Assembly (NCBI RefSeq): GCF_000473045.1
Contig: NZ_AXAY01000004.1
Coordinates: 248,001-312,000, forward strand
Source: Bradyrhizobium sp. WSM3983
GTDB lineage: Bacteria > Pseudomonadota > Alphaproteobacteria > Rhizobiales > Xanthobacteraceae
DNA length: 64,000 nt
Direction: 5' to 3'
Shown: positions 1 through 8,624 of the stretch, piece by piece
Layout: each line of letters starts with the position of its first letter
Position numbering within the stretch: the first letter of the stretch is position 1
Position numbers and translations under genes: made by a program
The notes under the pieces: generated by a model
What the model was told of the DNA's origin: nothing
What the model saw: the letters and a program-made list of their open reading frames with translations, nothing else
Databases searched by the model: none

Positions 1-1
1 C

Positions 2-1108
2 CAGACCTTCAACAAGCCGAAGCTGTCGCCCGGCGACGTCGCCTTCCTGCAATATACCGGCGGCACCACCGGCGTCTCCAAGGGCGCCACGCTGCTCCAC
101 CGCAATATCGTCGCCAACGTCTTGCAGAACGACGCCTGGCTGCAGCCGGCGCTCGCCTCGCCGCCTCATGTCGATCAGCTCATGATTGTCTGCGCGCTGC
201 CGCTCTATCACATCTTCGCGCTGACGGCCTGCTACCTGCTCGCGGTGCGCGCCGGCGGCTGCAATCTCTTGATCCCCAACCCACGCGACATCGCAGGCTT
301 CGTCAAGGAGCTCGCAAAATACCAGGTCAACAGCTTCCCGGCGGTGAACACGCTCTACAACGGCTTGATGCATCACCCTGATTTCAAGAAGCTCGACTTC
401 TCCAAGCTGAAGATCTCCAACGGCGGCGGCATGGCGGTGCAGCGCCCGGTGGCCGAGCAGTGGAAAGCCGTGACCGGCTGCTTCATCGCCGAAGGCTACG
501 GCCTGTCCGAGACATCGCCGACGCTGACCTGCAATCCCGCGACCACGACCGAATTCTCGGGATCGATCGGCATTCCCGTGCCCTCGACCTGGGTCTCGAT
601 CCGCGACGACGACGGCAACGAGGTCCCGCTCGGCCAGCCCGGCGAGATCTGCGCCAAGGGTCCGCAGGTGATGTCGGGCTACTGGAACAGGCCGGAGGAG
701 ACCGCGAAGGTCATGACCGCGGACGGCTATTTCCGCACCGGCGACATCGGCGTGATGGACGAGAAGGGCTACACCAAGATCGTGGACCGCAAGAAGGACA
801 TGATCCTGGTCTCCGGCTTCAACGTCTATCCGAACGAGATCGAGGAGGTGATCGCGAGCCATCCGGGCGTGCTGGAATGCGCCGTGATCGGCGTTCCCGA
901 CAGCGGGTCCGGCGAAGCGGTGAAGGCCTTCGTGGTCAAGAAGGACCCGAACCTCACCGCCGAGGACGTGATCAAGTTCTGCCGCGAGCAGCTCACCGGC
1001 TACAAGGTGCCCAAGCAGATCGAATTCCGTGCCGACCTGCCCAAGACCAATGTCGGCAAGATCCTGCGCCGCGAGCTGCGCGACGAGAAGAAGGCTCAGG
1101 CGGCGTAA
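2..1108 (+). CDS. fadD: Long-chain acyl-CoA ligase (FadD-like), 3' part only
   Basis: The 5' end lies outside the window; 368 residues are visible. Members of this family activate fatty acids to acyl-CoA through an acyl-adenylate. Visible motifs are the AMP-binding P-loop [12 protein letters not shown] (visible residues 18-29), the adenylate-binding YGLSETSP, the YFRTGD and [16 protein letters not shown] hinge region and the C-terminal [12 protein letters not shown] with its catalytic Lys. The hinge and C-terminal motifs are typical of FadD rather than acetyl-CoA synthetases. The next gene starts 17 bp downstream and may be co-transcribed. The frame is open from base 2. Chain-length preference cannot be read from the sequence. 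Confidence 0.93.
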   Translation, partial: QTFNKPKLSPGDVAFLQYTGGTTGVSKGATLLHRNIVANVLQNDAWLQPALASPPHVDQLMIVCALPLYHIFALTACYLLAVRAGGCNLLIPNPRDIAGFVKELAKYQVNSFPAVNTLYNGLMHHPDFKKLDFSKLKISNGGGMAVQRPVAEQWKAVTGCFIAEGYGLSETSPTLTCNPATTTEFSGSIGIPVPSTWVSIRDDDGNEVPLGQPGEICAKGPQVMSGYWNRPEETAKVMTADGYFRTGDIGVMDEKGYTKIVDRKKDMILVSGFNVYPNEIEEVIASHPGVLECAVIGVPDSGSGEAVKAFVVKKDPNLTAEDVIKFCREQLTGYKVPKQIEFRADLPKTNVGKILRRELRDEKKAQAA

Positions 1109-1125
1109 GGCCGCCTCTCCGGTTC

Positions 1126-1680
1126 ATGACTGACATCGGCAACATCACGCCGGCCGGCATTCTCGCCTTCTGGCGCGAGGCCGGCCGCGAGCGCTGGTAC
1201 AGGCCCGGCGACGCTTTCGATGCGGAGGTCCGCCGTCGCTTTCTCGGGCTCTGGCAGAAGGCGGCCGCCGGCGCGCTGGCGTCATGGGAAGACAGCGATG
1301 ACGGCGCGCTCGCGCTCATCATCGTGCTCGACCAGTTTCCCCGCAACATCTTTCGCGGCTCGCCGGACGCCTTCGCCAGCGATGCGCAGGCGCGTGAGGT
1401 CGCCCGCCGTGCCATCGCACGGGGAACAGACGCGCGAGTTGATCCCATCCTGCTCGAATTCCTCTACATGCCCTTCATGCATTCCGAGCACCTGCCCGAC
1501 CAGCTGCATTGCGTCGCGCTGTTCGAAAACACCGACAATGCCGAAAACCTGAAATACGCCCGCGAGCACGCCGATATCATCCAGCGGTTCGGCCGCTTCC
1601 CCCACCGCAACCACCTGCTCGGCCGCGATACCACCGCCGAGGAGCAGGCCTTCCTCGACGGCGGCGGTTTTGCCGGCTGA
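1126..1680 (+). CDS. DUF924 family protein
   Basis: This 184-residue protein has the full length and the hallmark segments of the DUF924 family: ILAFWREAG near the N-terminus, IIVLDQFPRNIFRG in the middle, EFLYMPFMHSEH and a C-terminal FGRFPHRNHLLGR. The family is predicted all-helical and TPR-like, and its biochemical role is not established. It starts at an ATG 17 bp after the acyl-CoA ligase stop, so the two are probably translated from one message. Nothing in the sequence ties it to fatty-acid metabolism beyond this spacing. Confidence 0.85.
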   Translation: MTDIGNITPAGILAFWREAGRERWYRPGDAFDAEVRRRFLGLWQKAAAGALASWEDSDDGALALIIVLDQFPRNIFRGSPDAFASDAQAREVARRAIARGTDARVDPILLEFLYMPFMHSEHLPDQLHCVALFENTDNAENLKYAREHADIIQRFGRFPHRNHLLGRDTTAEEQAFLDGGGFAG

Positions 1681-1788
1681 TGACATAACGGTGAAGGGCC
1701 GGTGGCCCCTCAGCTTCCCTCGCCCGCAATATTGTGCAGTCCCGCCGCACGGTCTAAAAAGCGGGACCGATTTTCAGGGAGACTGACG

Positions 1789-2274
1789 ATGGCGATCCAG
1801 ACTGGCGACAAGCTGCCCGAGGCGAAATTCCGCGTGATGACGGCGGAAGGCCCACAGGTGAAGACCACCGACGATATCTTCAAGGGCAAGAAGGTGGCGC
1901 TGTTCGCGGTGCCCGGCGCCTACACCGGCACCTGCCACAAGATGCATCTGCCGAGCATCTTCCTCAACGCCTATGCCATGAAGGACAAGGGCGTCGACAC
2001 CATCGCCATCGTCTCCGTCAACGACGCCTTCGTCATGAACGCCTGGAAGCGCGACACCGACCAGCGCGACGAGGCCATCTTCCTCGCCGACGGCAATGCC
2101 GACTTCGCCAAGGCGATCGGCATGGAGCTCGACGCCTCCGGCAACGGCCTCGGCATCCGCTCCAAGCGTTATTCGATGCTGGTCGAGGACGGCGTGGTCA
2201 AGAAGCTGAACTTGGAGGCGATGCCCGGCAAGGTCGAGGTGTCCGGCGGCGATACGCTGCTGGGGCAGCTGTAA
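1789..2274 (+). CDS. Peroxiredoxin, Prx5-type (AhpC/TSA/redoxin family)
   Basis: A 161-residue thiol peroxidase that should reduce hydrogen peroxide and alkyl hydroperoxides in the cytoplasm. The peroxidatic Cys sits in PGAYTGTCHKMHLP (about residues 44-57), the Prx5-type form of PGAFTPTCS. The invariant downstream Arg is probably in GIRSKRYSM. No glutaredoxin domain is fused. The ATG at 1789 was chosen because AGGGAGAC lies just upstream and it begins the canonical MAIQTGDKLPEA; a longer reading into the upstream non-coding segment is unsupported. It faces the rnhA-thrB-ispH operon convergently. Confidence 0.92.
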   Translation: MAIQTGDKLPEAKFRVMTAEGPQVKTTDDIFKGKKVALFAVPGAYTGTCHKMHLPSIFLNAYAMKDKGVDTIAIVSVNDAFVMNAWKRDTDQRDEAIFLADGNADFAKAIGMELDASGNGLGIRSKRYSMLVEDGVVKKLNLEAMPGKVEVSGGDTLLGQL

Positions 2275-2303
2275 GGCTCTCATCGCGCTCAGCCTCATTC
2301 TCG

Positions 2304-2427
2304 GTGTCGTCCCGGCGAAGGCCGGGACCCATACCCCCAGGATAGAGTTGCGGCGCGAGCTGGCAACCGCGAGTCTTCGTCAAACTCGATCCTGTGGTTC
2401 TGGATCCCGGCCTTCGCCGGGATGACG
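2304..2427. repeat. Intergenic palindromic repeat, family A
   Basis: Two inverted GTCGTCCCGGC / GCCGGGATGAC-type hairpins (2306-2332 and 2401-2425) bracket a short spacer between two convergent genes. The same end sequences occur at 5946-6094 and, in single or variant form, at 12537-12573 and 16948-17036. This is the layout of a REP/MITE-like element. No ORF or transposase is present. Confidence 0.75.
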
Positions 2428-2434
2428 ATGGAGA

Positions 2435-2453
2435 GAGGGCGCAATGCGCCCTC
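2435..2453 (-). terminator. Probable terminator hairpin after rnhA
   Basis: GAGGGCGCA-A-TGCGCCCTC is a perfect 9-bp inverted repeat immediately downstream of the rnhA stop. The minus-strand tail is pyrimidine-rich rather than a clean U-run, so termination efficiency is uncertain. Confidence 0.5.
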
Positions 2454-2454
2454 G

Positions 2455-2919
2455 CTACTCCCCCACCCTCTGCTGCAATCGTGCCTTCGCGATCCCATCA
2501 CGCGCGAGCTGATCGGCCCGCTCGTTCTCCGGATGCCCGGCGTGGCCCTTGACCCAGTGCCAGCGGACCTCATGCGGCTTCAGCGCGGCATCAAGGCGCT
2601 GCCATAGCTCCACGTTCTTGACCGGTTTCTTGTCGGCGGTGCGCCAGCCGTTGCGCTTCCAGCCGTGGATCCAGCCGGTGATGCCCTGCCGGACATACTG
2701 GCTGTCGGTGTAGAGATCGACGGTGCATGGCTTCTTCAGCGCTTCGAGCGCGGAGATTGCCGCCATCAATTCCATCTGGTTGTTGGTGGTGTGCCGCTCG
2801 CCGCCGTTCAGCTCTTTTTCCTTGTCGCCGAACTTCAGGATCGCGCCCCAGCCGCCGGGCCCGGGATTTCCCGAGCAGGCGCCGTCGGTATAGATCGTGA
2901 CATTGGGAAGCGCGCTCAC
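2455..2919 (-). CDS. rnhA: Ribonuclease HI
   Basis: A 154-residue RNase HI that cleaves the RNA strand of RNA-DNA hybrids. All four acidic catalytic positions are visible: Asp in [17 protein letters not shown], Glu in NQMELMAAI, Asp in LYTDSQYV and Asp in [11 protein letters not shown]. The GTG start at 2919 was chosen because it overlaps the thrB stop (GTGA), showing translational coupling. Longer readings extend into thrB in another frame and are artefacts. It is the last gene of the ispH-thrB-rnhA operon, an order common in Rhizobiales. Confidence 0.95.
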   Translation of the reverse strand: MSALPNVTIYTDGACSGNPGPGGWGAILKFGDKEKELNGGERHTTNNQMELMAAISALEALKKPCTVDLYTDSQYVRQGITGWIHGWKRNGWRTADKKPVKNVELWQRLDAALKPHEVRWHWVKGHAGHPENERADQLARDGIAKARLQQRVGE

Positions 2920-3911
2920 GCGACCAGTCCTGACGGCATCAGCCCGTAGTCGCGCGCGCTGGAGACGCTCTGGTGGAAGCGCAACTTGCGAAAATATTCC
3001 AGCGGGTCCTTCGGCTTGACCAGCGCGCCGGGTGGCACGTTGAGCCAGTCGACCAGCCGCGTCAGCAGGAAGCGGATCGCGGCACCCCGCGCCAGCAGCG
3101 GTAGCGCAGCCTCTTCCGCTGTGGTGAGCTTTCGCACGCGACCATAGGCGTTGAGGAAGGCGCGCGCCTTGGTGACGTTGAAGGAATGATCCGGCTCGAA
3201 ACACCACGCATTCAGGCAGATCGCGACGTCATAGGCCAGCATGTCGTTGCAGGCGAAGGTGAAGTCGATGATGCCTGAGAGCTTGTCGCCGAGGAAGAAG
3301 ACGTTGTCGTTGAAGAGGTCGGCGTGGATCACGCCCTCGGGCAGATTGTTCGGCCAGACGCCACTCGAGAGATAGTCGAGCTCGGCCGCGAGGAGCGCAC
3401 GCAGGCCCGGCTGCACCTCATCGGCGCGGTTCGCCGCCGCTTCGAACAGCGGCCGCCAGCCCGCGACTGACAACGCGTTGGCACGCTTGATCGCAAAATT
3501 GGCGCCAGCCAGATGCATCCGGGCGAGGCCCTCGCCGACGCCGGCGCAATGCGTCGCGTTCGGCTTGCGCGGCCAGACACCTTCGAGAAAGGTGATGATT
3601 GCGGCGGGGCGTCCTGACAGCTCGTGCAGCGCCTCACCGTCTTTCGCCTTGACCGGCAGCGGACAGCTGACGCCGTGCTCGGCGAGATGCGTCATCAGCG
3701 CGAGGAAGAACGGCAGATCGTTCTTCGCCACGCGCTTCTCATAGAGCGTGAGGATGAACGAGGCCTGCCGGTTTCCTTGGCTGGTATGCAGCAGGAAATT
3801 GGTGTTCTCGACGCCCTCGGCGATGCCCTTGTAGGAGAGCAATTCGCCGAGATCGTATTGCTTCAGGAAGTCCGCAAGCTCGTCGGCGGCAACGTCGGTA
3901 TAGACCGCCAT
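2916..3911 (-). CDS. thrB: Homoserine kinase (ThrB, APH-fold type)
   Basis: A 331-residue homoserine kinase of the aminoglycoside-phosphotransferase fold, the form used by alphaproteobacteria instead of the GHMP-type ThrB. It phosphorylates L-homoserine in threonine biosynthesis. The Brenner-type catalytic loop [13 protein letters not shown] and the metal-binding [15 protein letters not shown] stand around residues 195-225. The N-terminal [16 protein letters not shown] is characteristic of the family. It starts 6 bp after the ispH stop and shares a GTGA overlap with rnhA. The pairing with ispH looks like conserved operon structure rather than a pathway link. Confidence 0.94.
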   Translation of the reverse strand: MAVYTDVAADELADFLKQYDLGELLSYKGIAEGVENTNFLLHTSQGNRQASFILTLYEKRVAKNDLPFFLALMTHLAEHGVSCPLPVKAKDGEALHELSGRPAAIITFLEGVWPRKPNATHCAGVGEGLARMHLAGANFAIKRANALSVAGWRPLFEAAANRADEVQPGLRALLAAELDYLSSGVWPNNLPEGVIHADLFNDNVFFLGDKLSGIIDFTFACNDMLAYDVAICLNAWCFEPDHSFNVTKARAFLNAYGRVRKLTTAEEAALPLLARGAAIRFLLTRLVDWLNVPPGALVKPKDPLEYFRKLRFHQSVSSARDYGLMPSGLVA

Positions 3912-3917
3912 AAAAGT

Positions 3918-4886
3918 CTACTCGGCGGCGGCTTCGGGGCGCACCTGACGCGGCAGCGGGAAGAACTCGTTTTCTTCCGCGGCCGAGACCGTCTCCACAT
4001 GCAGCGTGTAGCGCTCGGCGAACGCGTCCATGATCTCCTCGACGATCACTTCCGGTGCGGACGCGCCCGCGGTGATGCCGAGGCTCTTGATGTTGCCGAA
4101 CCTGGTCCAGTCAATGTCGGTGGCGCGTTGCGCCAGCACCGCGATCCCGCAGCCTTCGCGCTCGGCGACCTCGCGCAGGCGCTGCGAGTTCGACGAATTG
4201 GGGGCCCCGACAACGATGAGCGCGTCGACCACCGGCGCCACCTTCTTCACCGCGAGCTGGCGGTTGGTGGTGGCGTAGCAGATGTCTTCCTTGTGCGGCC
4301 CGTTGATGTTCGGGAAACGCTCCTTGAGCAGCGCCACGATCTCGGCGGTGTCGTCGATCGACAGCGTGGTCTGGGTCACGAAGGCGAGGTTGTTGGGGTC
4401 CTTCGGAGAAATGGTCTTGGCGTCCTCGGCGGTCTCGATCAGGGTGACGGCGCCGACCGGAAGCTGGCCGAGCGTGCCGACCACTTCGGGATGATGCGAA
4501 TGGCCGATCAGGAAGATCTCGCGGCCGCGCTTGAAGTGGATCGCGGCCTCGCGGTGCACCTTGGTCACCAGCGGGCAGGTCGCATCGAGCGAGAACAGGT
4601 TGCGGGACGTCGCGTCGGCGGGAACCGACTTCGGCACGCCATGGGCCGAGAACACCACCGGCGCCGTGGTGTTTTCGGGGATTTCAGCCAACTCCTCGAC
4701 GAAGATGGCGCCCTTTTTCTTCAACCCGTCGACGACGTATTTGTTGTGCACAATCTCATGGCGAACATAAACGGGGGCGCCGTATTTATCGAGCGCCCGT
4801 TCCACGGTGTCGATCGCCCGGACCACCCCGGCGCAGAAGCCGCGGGGAGAACAAAGCACGATCTTGAGGTCTGGTTTGGCTGACAT
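3918..4886 (-). CDS. ispH: 4-hydroxy-3-methylbut-2-enyl diphosphate reductase
   Basis: A 322-residue IspH/LytB, the last enzyme of the MEP pathway, which makes IPP and DMAPP from HMBPP using a [4Fe-4S] cluster. The three cluster Cys are visible in PRGFCAGV (C18), [11 protein letters not shown] and [11 protein letters not shown]. The substrate-binding [10 protein letters not shown] and the [11 protein letters not shown] segment are intact. The ATG at 4886 ([10 protein letters not shown]) places the first cluster Cys at the usual distance from the N-terminus; an upstream ATG at 4910 would add eight unconserved residues. First gene of the ispH-thrB-rnhA operon. Confidence 0.96.
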   Translation of the reverse strand: MSAKPDLKIVLCSPRGFCAGVVRAIDTVERALDKYGAPVYVRHEIVHNKYVVDGLKKKGAIFVEELAEIPENTTAPVVFSAHGVPKSVPADATSRNLFSLDATCPLVTKVHREAAIHFKRGREIFLIGHSHHPEVVGTLGQLPVGAVTLIETAEDAKTISPKDPNNLAFVTQTTLSIDDTAEIVALLKERFPNINGPHKEDICYATTNRQLAVKKVAPVVDALIVVGAPNSSNSQRLREVAEREGCGIAVLAQRATDIDWTRFGNIKSLGITAGASAPEVIVEEIMDAFAERYTLHVETVSAAEENEFFPLPRQVRPEAAAE

Positions 4887-5152
4887 TGAGCGATCTCGGG
4901 ACCGAATCACCCAATCGCCTTCTGGCGGGGGACGGTCGATGGATGGAAAAGGGCCTAAAACGGTCTGCTTGGACTTTATAGCGACTTGAGAGGGAATTGG
5001 GCCCCCTTTCGGGCGCTGTCAAGGCACTATCTATAGCAGAACCATTGCGTGGCTGCCCCCTCCGGGCTTATATAGCGCGCATTCCCTGTCATCGCTGATG
5101 ACCACCGGTTTCGCCTCCTGAGGGGGTGGGCGAAGCACAAAGGAGATTTGCC

Positions 5153-5848
5153 ATGAGCAACGCACCTCTGATGCCCAAGGCGACCGCCGTCTGGCTGCTC
5201 GACAATACCGCGCTGACTTTCAACCAGGTCGCCGATTTCACCAAGATGCATCCCCTGGAGGTCCGGGCGATCGCTGACGGTGACGCTGCGCAGGGGATCA
5301 AGGGCATGGACCCGATTTCCAATGGCCAGCTGACCCGCGAGGAGATCGAGAAGGGCGAGAAGAACGAGGACTACCGGCTCCGTCTCCAGGAGAGCAAGGT
5401 CGTGCTGCCGCCCCAACCCAAGCGCAAAGGCCCGCGCTACACCCCGGTGTCGCGCCGCCACGAGCGCCCCAGCGCCATTCTCTGGCTGCTGCGCAGCCAT
5501 CCGGAGCTCAAGGACGCCCAGGTCATGCGTCTGGTCGGCACCACCAAGAGCACGATCGCCAGCGTCCGCGACCGCACGCACTGGAACACCTCCCAGCTGA
5601 CCCCGATCGACCCGGTCACCCTCGGCCTCTGCTCGCAGATCGAGCTCGATTTCGAAGTGGCGCGCGCGGCCAAGGAAAAGCCGATCGATGCAGCCTATGG
5701 CGGCGCCACCCTGCTGCCGGCCTCCGAGACCACCAAGAAGGACGAGTACGAGCCGTCGGAGAAGTCGAGCGACGACCTCAACGTCGACGCCGTGTTCGCC
5801 AAGCTCAAGACGCTGGGCGGCAAGAAGCACGAGGAAGAGGAGGAGTAG
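5153..5848 (+). CDS. trcR: DUF1013 family cell-cycle transcriptional regulator (TrcR-like)
   Basis: A 231-residue protein matching the DUF1013 family, conserved across Alphaproteobacteria. In some species it is an essential cell-cycle regulator called TrcR that associates with RNA polymerase. Recognisable segments are the helix-turn-helix-like LDNTALTFNQVADFTKMH near the N-terminus, KGPRYTPVSRRHERPSAILW, VGTTKSTIASVRDRTHWN and the acidic tail LGGKKHEEEEE. AAAGGAG lies 8 bp before the ATG. It is monocistronic, divergent from ispH, and ends in a strong intrinsic terminator. The symbol is assigned by family resemblance. Confidence 0.85.
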   Translation: MSNAPLMPKATAVWLLDNTALTFNQVADFTKMHPLEVRAIADGDAAQGIKGMDPISNGQLTREEIEKGEKNEDYRLRLQESKVVLPPQPKRKGPRYTPVSRRHERPSAILWLLRSHPELKDAQVMRLVGTTKSTIASVRDRTHWNTSQLTPIDPVTLGLCSQIELDFEVARAAKEKPIDAAYGGATLLPASETTKKDEYEPSEKSSDDLNVDAVFAKLKTLGGKKHEEEEE

Positions 5849-5877
5849 TCCTCTCTCTTTTATTCGTCATCTAATGC

Positions 5878-5908
5878 AAACGCGGCGGGAAAACCCGCCG
5901 CGTTTTTG
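5878..5908 (+). terminator. Rho-independent terminator after the DUF1013 gene
   Basis: A stem of AACGCGGCGGG / CCCGCCGCGTT closed by an AAAA loop and followed by TTTTTG starts about 30 bp after the stop codon. Stem length, GC content and U-tract are all typical of an efficient intrinsic terminator. Confidence 0.93.
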
Positions 5909-5945
5909 TTTCATTGTGAGAGGAGATCCTCGCCACACTCTCAGG

Positions 5946-6094
5946 TGTCGTCCCGGCCTGGTGCGCAATTGCGCACGGGGGGCCGGGACCCATAACCACA
6001 GGGTCGGGTTTGGCGAAGATTAGCCGCTCGGTACGCTTACCGCCGCGATCGACAGATCACGCGGTAGGGTCCCGGCCTTCGCCGGGACGACGAC
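5946..6094. repeat. Intergenic palindromic repeat, family A
   Basis: The segment opens with GTCGTCCCGGCC and closes with GGGTCCCGGCC...GGGACGACGAC, the same outward-facing ends seen at 2304-2427. An internal palindrome GTGCGCAATTGCGCAC (5960-5975) sits inside the left end. No coding potential is apparent. Confidence 0.75.
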
Positions 6095-6099
6095 GTGCC

Positions 6100-6360
6100 T
6101 CACGGCCGATCGGGATGGTTCAGCATGTATTCGCCGAGATCGCGCTGACGCCGATCGGAGCGGGCGGTGGCGGCGTTGCGCTGGACATCGCGGTCCTTGC
6201 GGCAGGCCACGTATTCCGGCGAGCCCACGGCATAGCCACGGCTCTGGCAGACCGCGTCATCGTCGTCACCGCCCATCGCGGTCGGCGTCTGGTAACGCGT
6301 CGAGCAGGCGGAGAGAATGAGGCCCGCGATAGCAATCGCAAGCAACGGCTTCGCATTCAT
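6100..6360 (-). CDS. Small predicted lipoprotein
   Basis: An 86-residue protein with a short charged start (MNAKP), a hydrophobic stretch and the lipobox LSAC at residues 16-19, so Cys19 should be lipidated after signal peptidase II cleavage. The mature part is hydrophilic and contains two further Cys (VCQSRGYAV and YVACRKDRD), which may form a disulfide. Similar short lipoproteins with an acidic DDDD patch are common in Bradyrhizobium genomes and have no known role. It lies between two intergenic repeats, so it is probably monocistronic. Confidence 0.75.
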   Translation of the reverse strand: MNAKPLLAIAIAGLILSACSTRYQTPTAMGGDDDDAVCQSRGYAVGSPEYVACRKDRDVQRNAATARSDRRQRDLGEYMLNHPDRP

Positions 6361-6368
6361 GGCAGGTC

Positions 6369-6486
6369 TTTCATCCTCATGGTGAGGAGCCCGCGCAGCG
6401 CGCGTCTCGAACCATGAAAGGCCCGGATGCAGCAGCGAGGCCTTTCATCCTTCGAGACGCGCCAAGCGCGCTCCTCAGGATGAGGG
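6369..6486. repeat. Intergenic inverted repeat, family B
   Basis: CATCCTCATGGTGAGGAG and, in opposite orientation, GCGCTCCTCAGGATGAGGG bracket an inner GGCCCGGATGCAGC. The same pieces (CGGCCCGGATGCAGCGGGCC, CATCCTTCGAGGC, CCCAGGATGACGG) recur at 13442-13565. This fits a small non-coding repeat family. No ORF is present. Confidence 0.65.
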
Positions 6487-6528
6487 TTGAGCGGAAAAAT
6501 GCGGCCTATTCAAGCCCCATCTGCACCG

Positions 6529-8439
6529 TCACACCCGCCCCTTCAGCGCCTCCCCGATCTCGTCCAGCACCTTGGGGTCTTCGATCGTCGCCGGCATGGT
6601 CCAGGCCTCGCCGTCGGCGATCTTCTTGATGGTGCCGCGCAGGATCTTGCCCGAGCGCGTCTTGGGCAGGCGACCAACGGTGATGGCGAGCTTGAACGCG
6701 GCAACGGGGCCGAGCCTGTCGCGTACCAGCGCCACGATCTCCTTCTCGATCTCCGCGGGCGGGCGCTTCACGCCGGCCTTCAGCACCAGGAAGCCGCAAG
6801 GCACCTCGCCCTTGATCGCATCCTTGACGCCGAGCACGGCGCATTCGGCCACATCGGGATGCGAAGCCAGAATCTCCTCCATGCCGCCGGTGGAGAGCCG
6901 GTGGCCGGCGACATTGATGATGTCGTCGGTGCGGCCCATCACGAAGACATAGCCGTCCTCATCCTTGTAGCCGGCATCCGAGGTCTTGTAGTAGCCGGGA
7001 AATTCGCTCAGGTACGCGTCCCTGAAGCGCGCGTCCTGATTCCACAGCGTCGGCAGGCAGCCCGGCGGCATCGGCAGCTTGATGACGATCGAGCCCATCG
7101 TGTTGGGACCGACAGGCTTTGCGGCTTCATCCACGACGTCGACCTGGTAGCCCGGCATCGGCACGGTCGGCGAGCCGTGCTTCACCGGCAGCTGGCCGAG
7201 GCCCACCGGATTGCCGGCGATGCACCAGCCGGTCTCGGTCTGCCACCAATGATCGATGACAGGCACCTTGAGCTGCTGCTCCGCCCATTCCACCGTCGGC
7301 GGATCGGCGCGCTCGCCGGCGAGGAACAGCGTGCGGAATTTGGAGAGGTCATATTGCCGGATGAACTTGCCTTCCGGATCCTCTTTGCGGATCGCGCGGA
7401 ACGCGGTCGGCGCGGTGAAGAAGGCGACCGCCTTGTGCTGGCTGATCACGCGCCAGAACGCGCCGGCATCGGGCGTGCCGATCGGCTTGCCCTCATACAT
7501 GATCGAGGTCGCGCCATGCAGCAGCGGGCCATAGATGATGTAGCTGTGGCCGACCACCCAGCCGATGTCGGAGCCGCACCACCAGACCTCGCCCGGCTTG
7601 ACGCCATAGAGGTTGAACATCGACCATTTCACTGCGACGAGGTGCCCGCCATTGTCGCGCACGACACCTTTGGGAATGCCGGTCGTACCTGACGTGTAGA
7701 GGATGTAGAGCGGATCGGTCGCGGCGACCGGCACGCAAGGCGCTTTCTTGCCGTCGTTCATGGCCTTGCGGCGCAAGCTCGCCCAGTCATAGTCCCGCCT
7801 TGGCGTGAGGTCGCAGATCAGCTGCGGACGCTGCAACACGATGCAGGCCTTCGGCTTCGCGGTCGCGAGCTTGATCGCCTCGTCGAGCAGCGGCTTGTAC
7901 TGCACGATGCGGCCGGGCTCGATGCCGCAGCTTGCGGAGAGAATGAGTTTTGGTTGCGCATCGTCGATGCGGGTCGCAAGCTCTTTTGCGGCAAAGCCTC
8001 CGAACACCACGGAGTGCACCGCACCGATGCGCGCGCAGGCGAGCATGGCAACCACGGCCTCCGGCACCATCGGCATATAGAGGATGACGCGGTCACCCTT
8101 GGCGACGCCAAAATCCTGCATGATGGCGGCGAGCGCCTGCACCTCGGCCAGCAACTCGGCATAGATGAATTTCGTGACCGAACTGGTGAGCGGCGAATCA
8201 TGGATCAGCGCGACCTGGTCGGCGCGGCCACGCTCGACATGGCGATCGAGCGCGTTGTAGCAGGTGTTGACCACGCCGCCGGTAAACCAGCGGCCGTAGA
8301 CACCCTGGGTGGCATCGAAAATCTTTTTCGGCGGCTCGATCCAGTCGATCTCCTTCGCCGCCTCGGCCCAAAATCCCTCGGGATCGGCCAGCGAGCGCGC
8401 ATGGACCTCGTGATAAAGACTCTTTCCCTGGGCATTCAT
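6529..8439 (-). CDS. prpE: Propionyl-CoA synthetase (PrpE-like, ACS family)
   Basis: A 636-residue acyl-CoA synthetase of the acetyl/propionyl-CoA synthetase family, making propionyl-CoA from propionate, ATP and CoA. Visible features are the P-loop YTSGTTGIPKGVVRDNGGH, the VKPGEVWWCGSDIGWVVGH region, the adenylate-binding HWWQTETGW, the hinge YKTSDAGYKDEDGYVF and the C-terminal PKTRSGKILRGTIKK, whose Lys is the usual acetylation-regulated catalytic residue. The N-terminal YHEVHARSLADPEGFWAEAA and the VRDNGGH segment are more typical of PrpE than of Acs. No prpBCD genes are nearby, so it may serve general short-chain acid activation. Confidence 0.9.
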   Translation of the reverse strand: MNAQGKSLYHEVHARSLADPEGFWAEAAKEIDWIEPPKKIFDATQGVYGRWFTGGVVNTCYNALDRHVERGRADQVALIHDSPLTSSVTKFIYAELLAEVQALAAIMQDFGVAKGDRVILYMPMVPEAVVAMLACARIGAVHSVVFGGFAAKELATRIDDAQPKLILSASCGIEPGRIVQYKPLLDEAIKLATAKPKACIVLQRPQLICDLTPRRDYDWASLRRKAMNDGKKAPCVPVAATDPLYILYTSGTTGIPKGVVRDNGGHLVAVKWSMFNLYGVKPGEVWWCGSDIGWVVGHSYIIYGPLLHGATSIMYEGKPIGTPDAGAFWRVISQHKAVAFFTAPTAFRAIRKEDPEGKFIRQYDLSKFRTLFLAGERADPPTVEWAEQQLKVPVIDHWWQTETGWCIAGNPVGLGQLPVKHGSPTVPMPGYQVDVVDEAAKPVGPNTMGSIVIKLPMPPGCLPTLWNQDARFRDAYLSEFPGYYKTSDAGYKDEDGYVFVMGRTDDIINVAGHRLSTGGMEEILASHPDVAECAVLGVKDAIKGEVPCGFLVLKAGVKRPPAEIEKEIVALVRDRLGPVAAFKLAITVGRLPKTRSGKILRGTIKKIADGEAWTMPATIEDPKVLDEIGEALKGRV

Positions 8440-8588
8440 GCAGGCGCTCCCGTTCCCTTGATTGGCCTCGCCTTGACCTGACGGCAGGGTAGAAGTCCCG
8501 CCATGACAGGGATCAAGTGCCGGCCTTGTTTGAGGGGTATTGTCCCGGGAACGGGCCGCGGTTCAAGCTGAAAAGAACGTATCTTGTC

Positions 8589-8614
8589 CCTCTCCCCGTT
8601 CTTACGGGGAGAGG
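8589..8614. repeat. Short palindrome, family E
   Basis: CCTCTCCCCGTT / ACGGGGAGAGG forms a compact hairpin in the 185-bp gap between prpE and the next minus-strand gene. A related CTCTCCC...GGGAGAGG palindrome lies at 18178-18201. It may be a repeat or may act as a terminator. Confidence 0.5.
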
Positions 8615-8624
8615 CGAAGAGCGG

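Noticed and set aside
460..1680. Long alternative plus frame running through the end of the acyl-CoA ligase
   Set aside because: Only its last part (from 1126) is a real gene, DUF924. The earlier part is an Arg-rich off-frame reading of the ligase.
3624..4883. Plus-strand open frame opposite thrB-ispH
   Set aside because: It is antisense to two well-conserved genes and has the His/Asp/Arg/Gly-rich composition of a complement frame.
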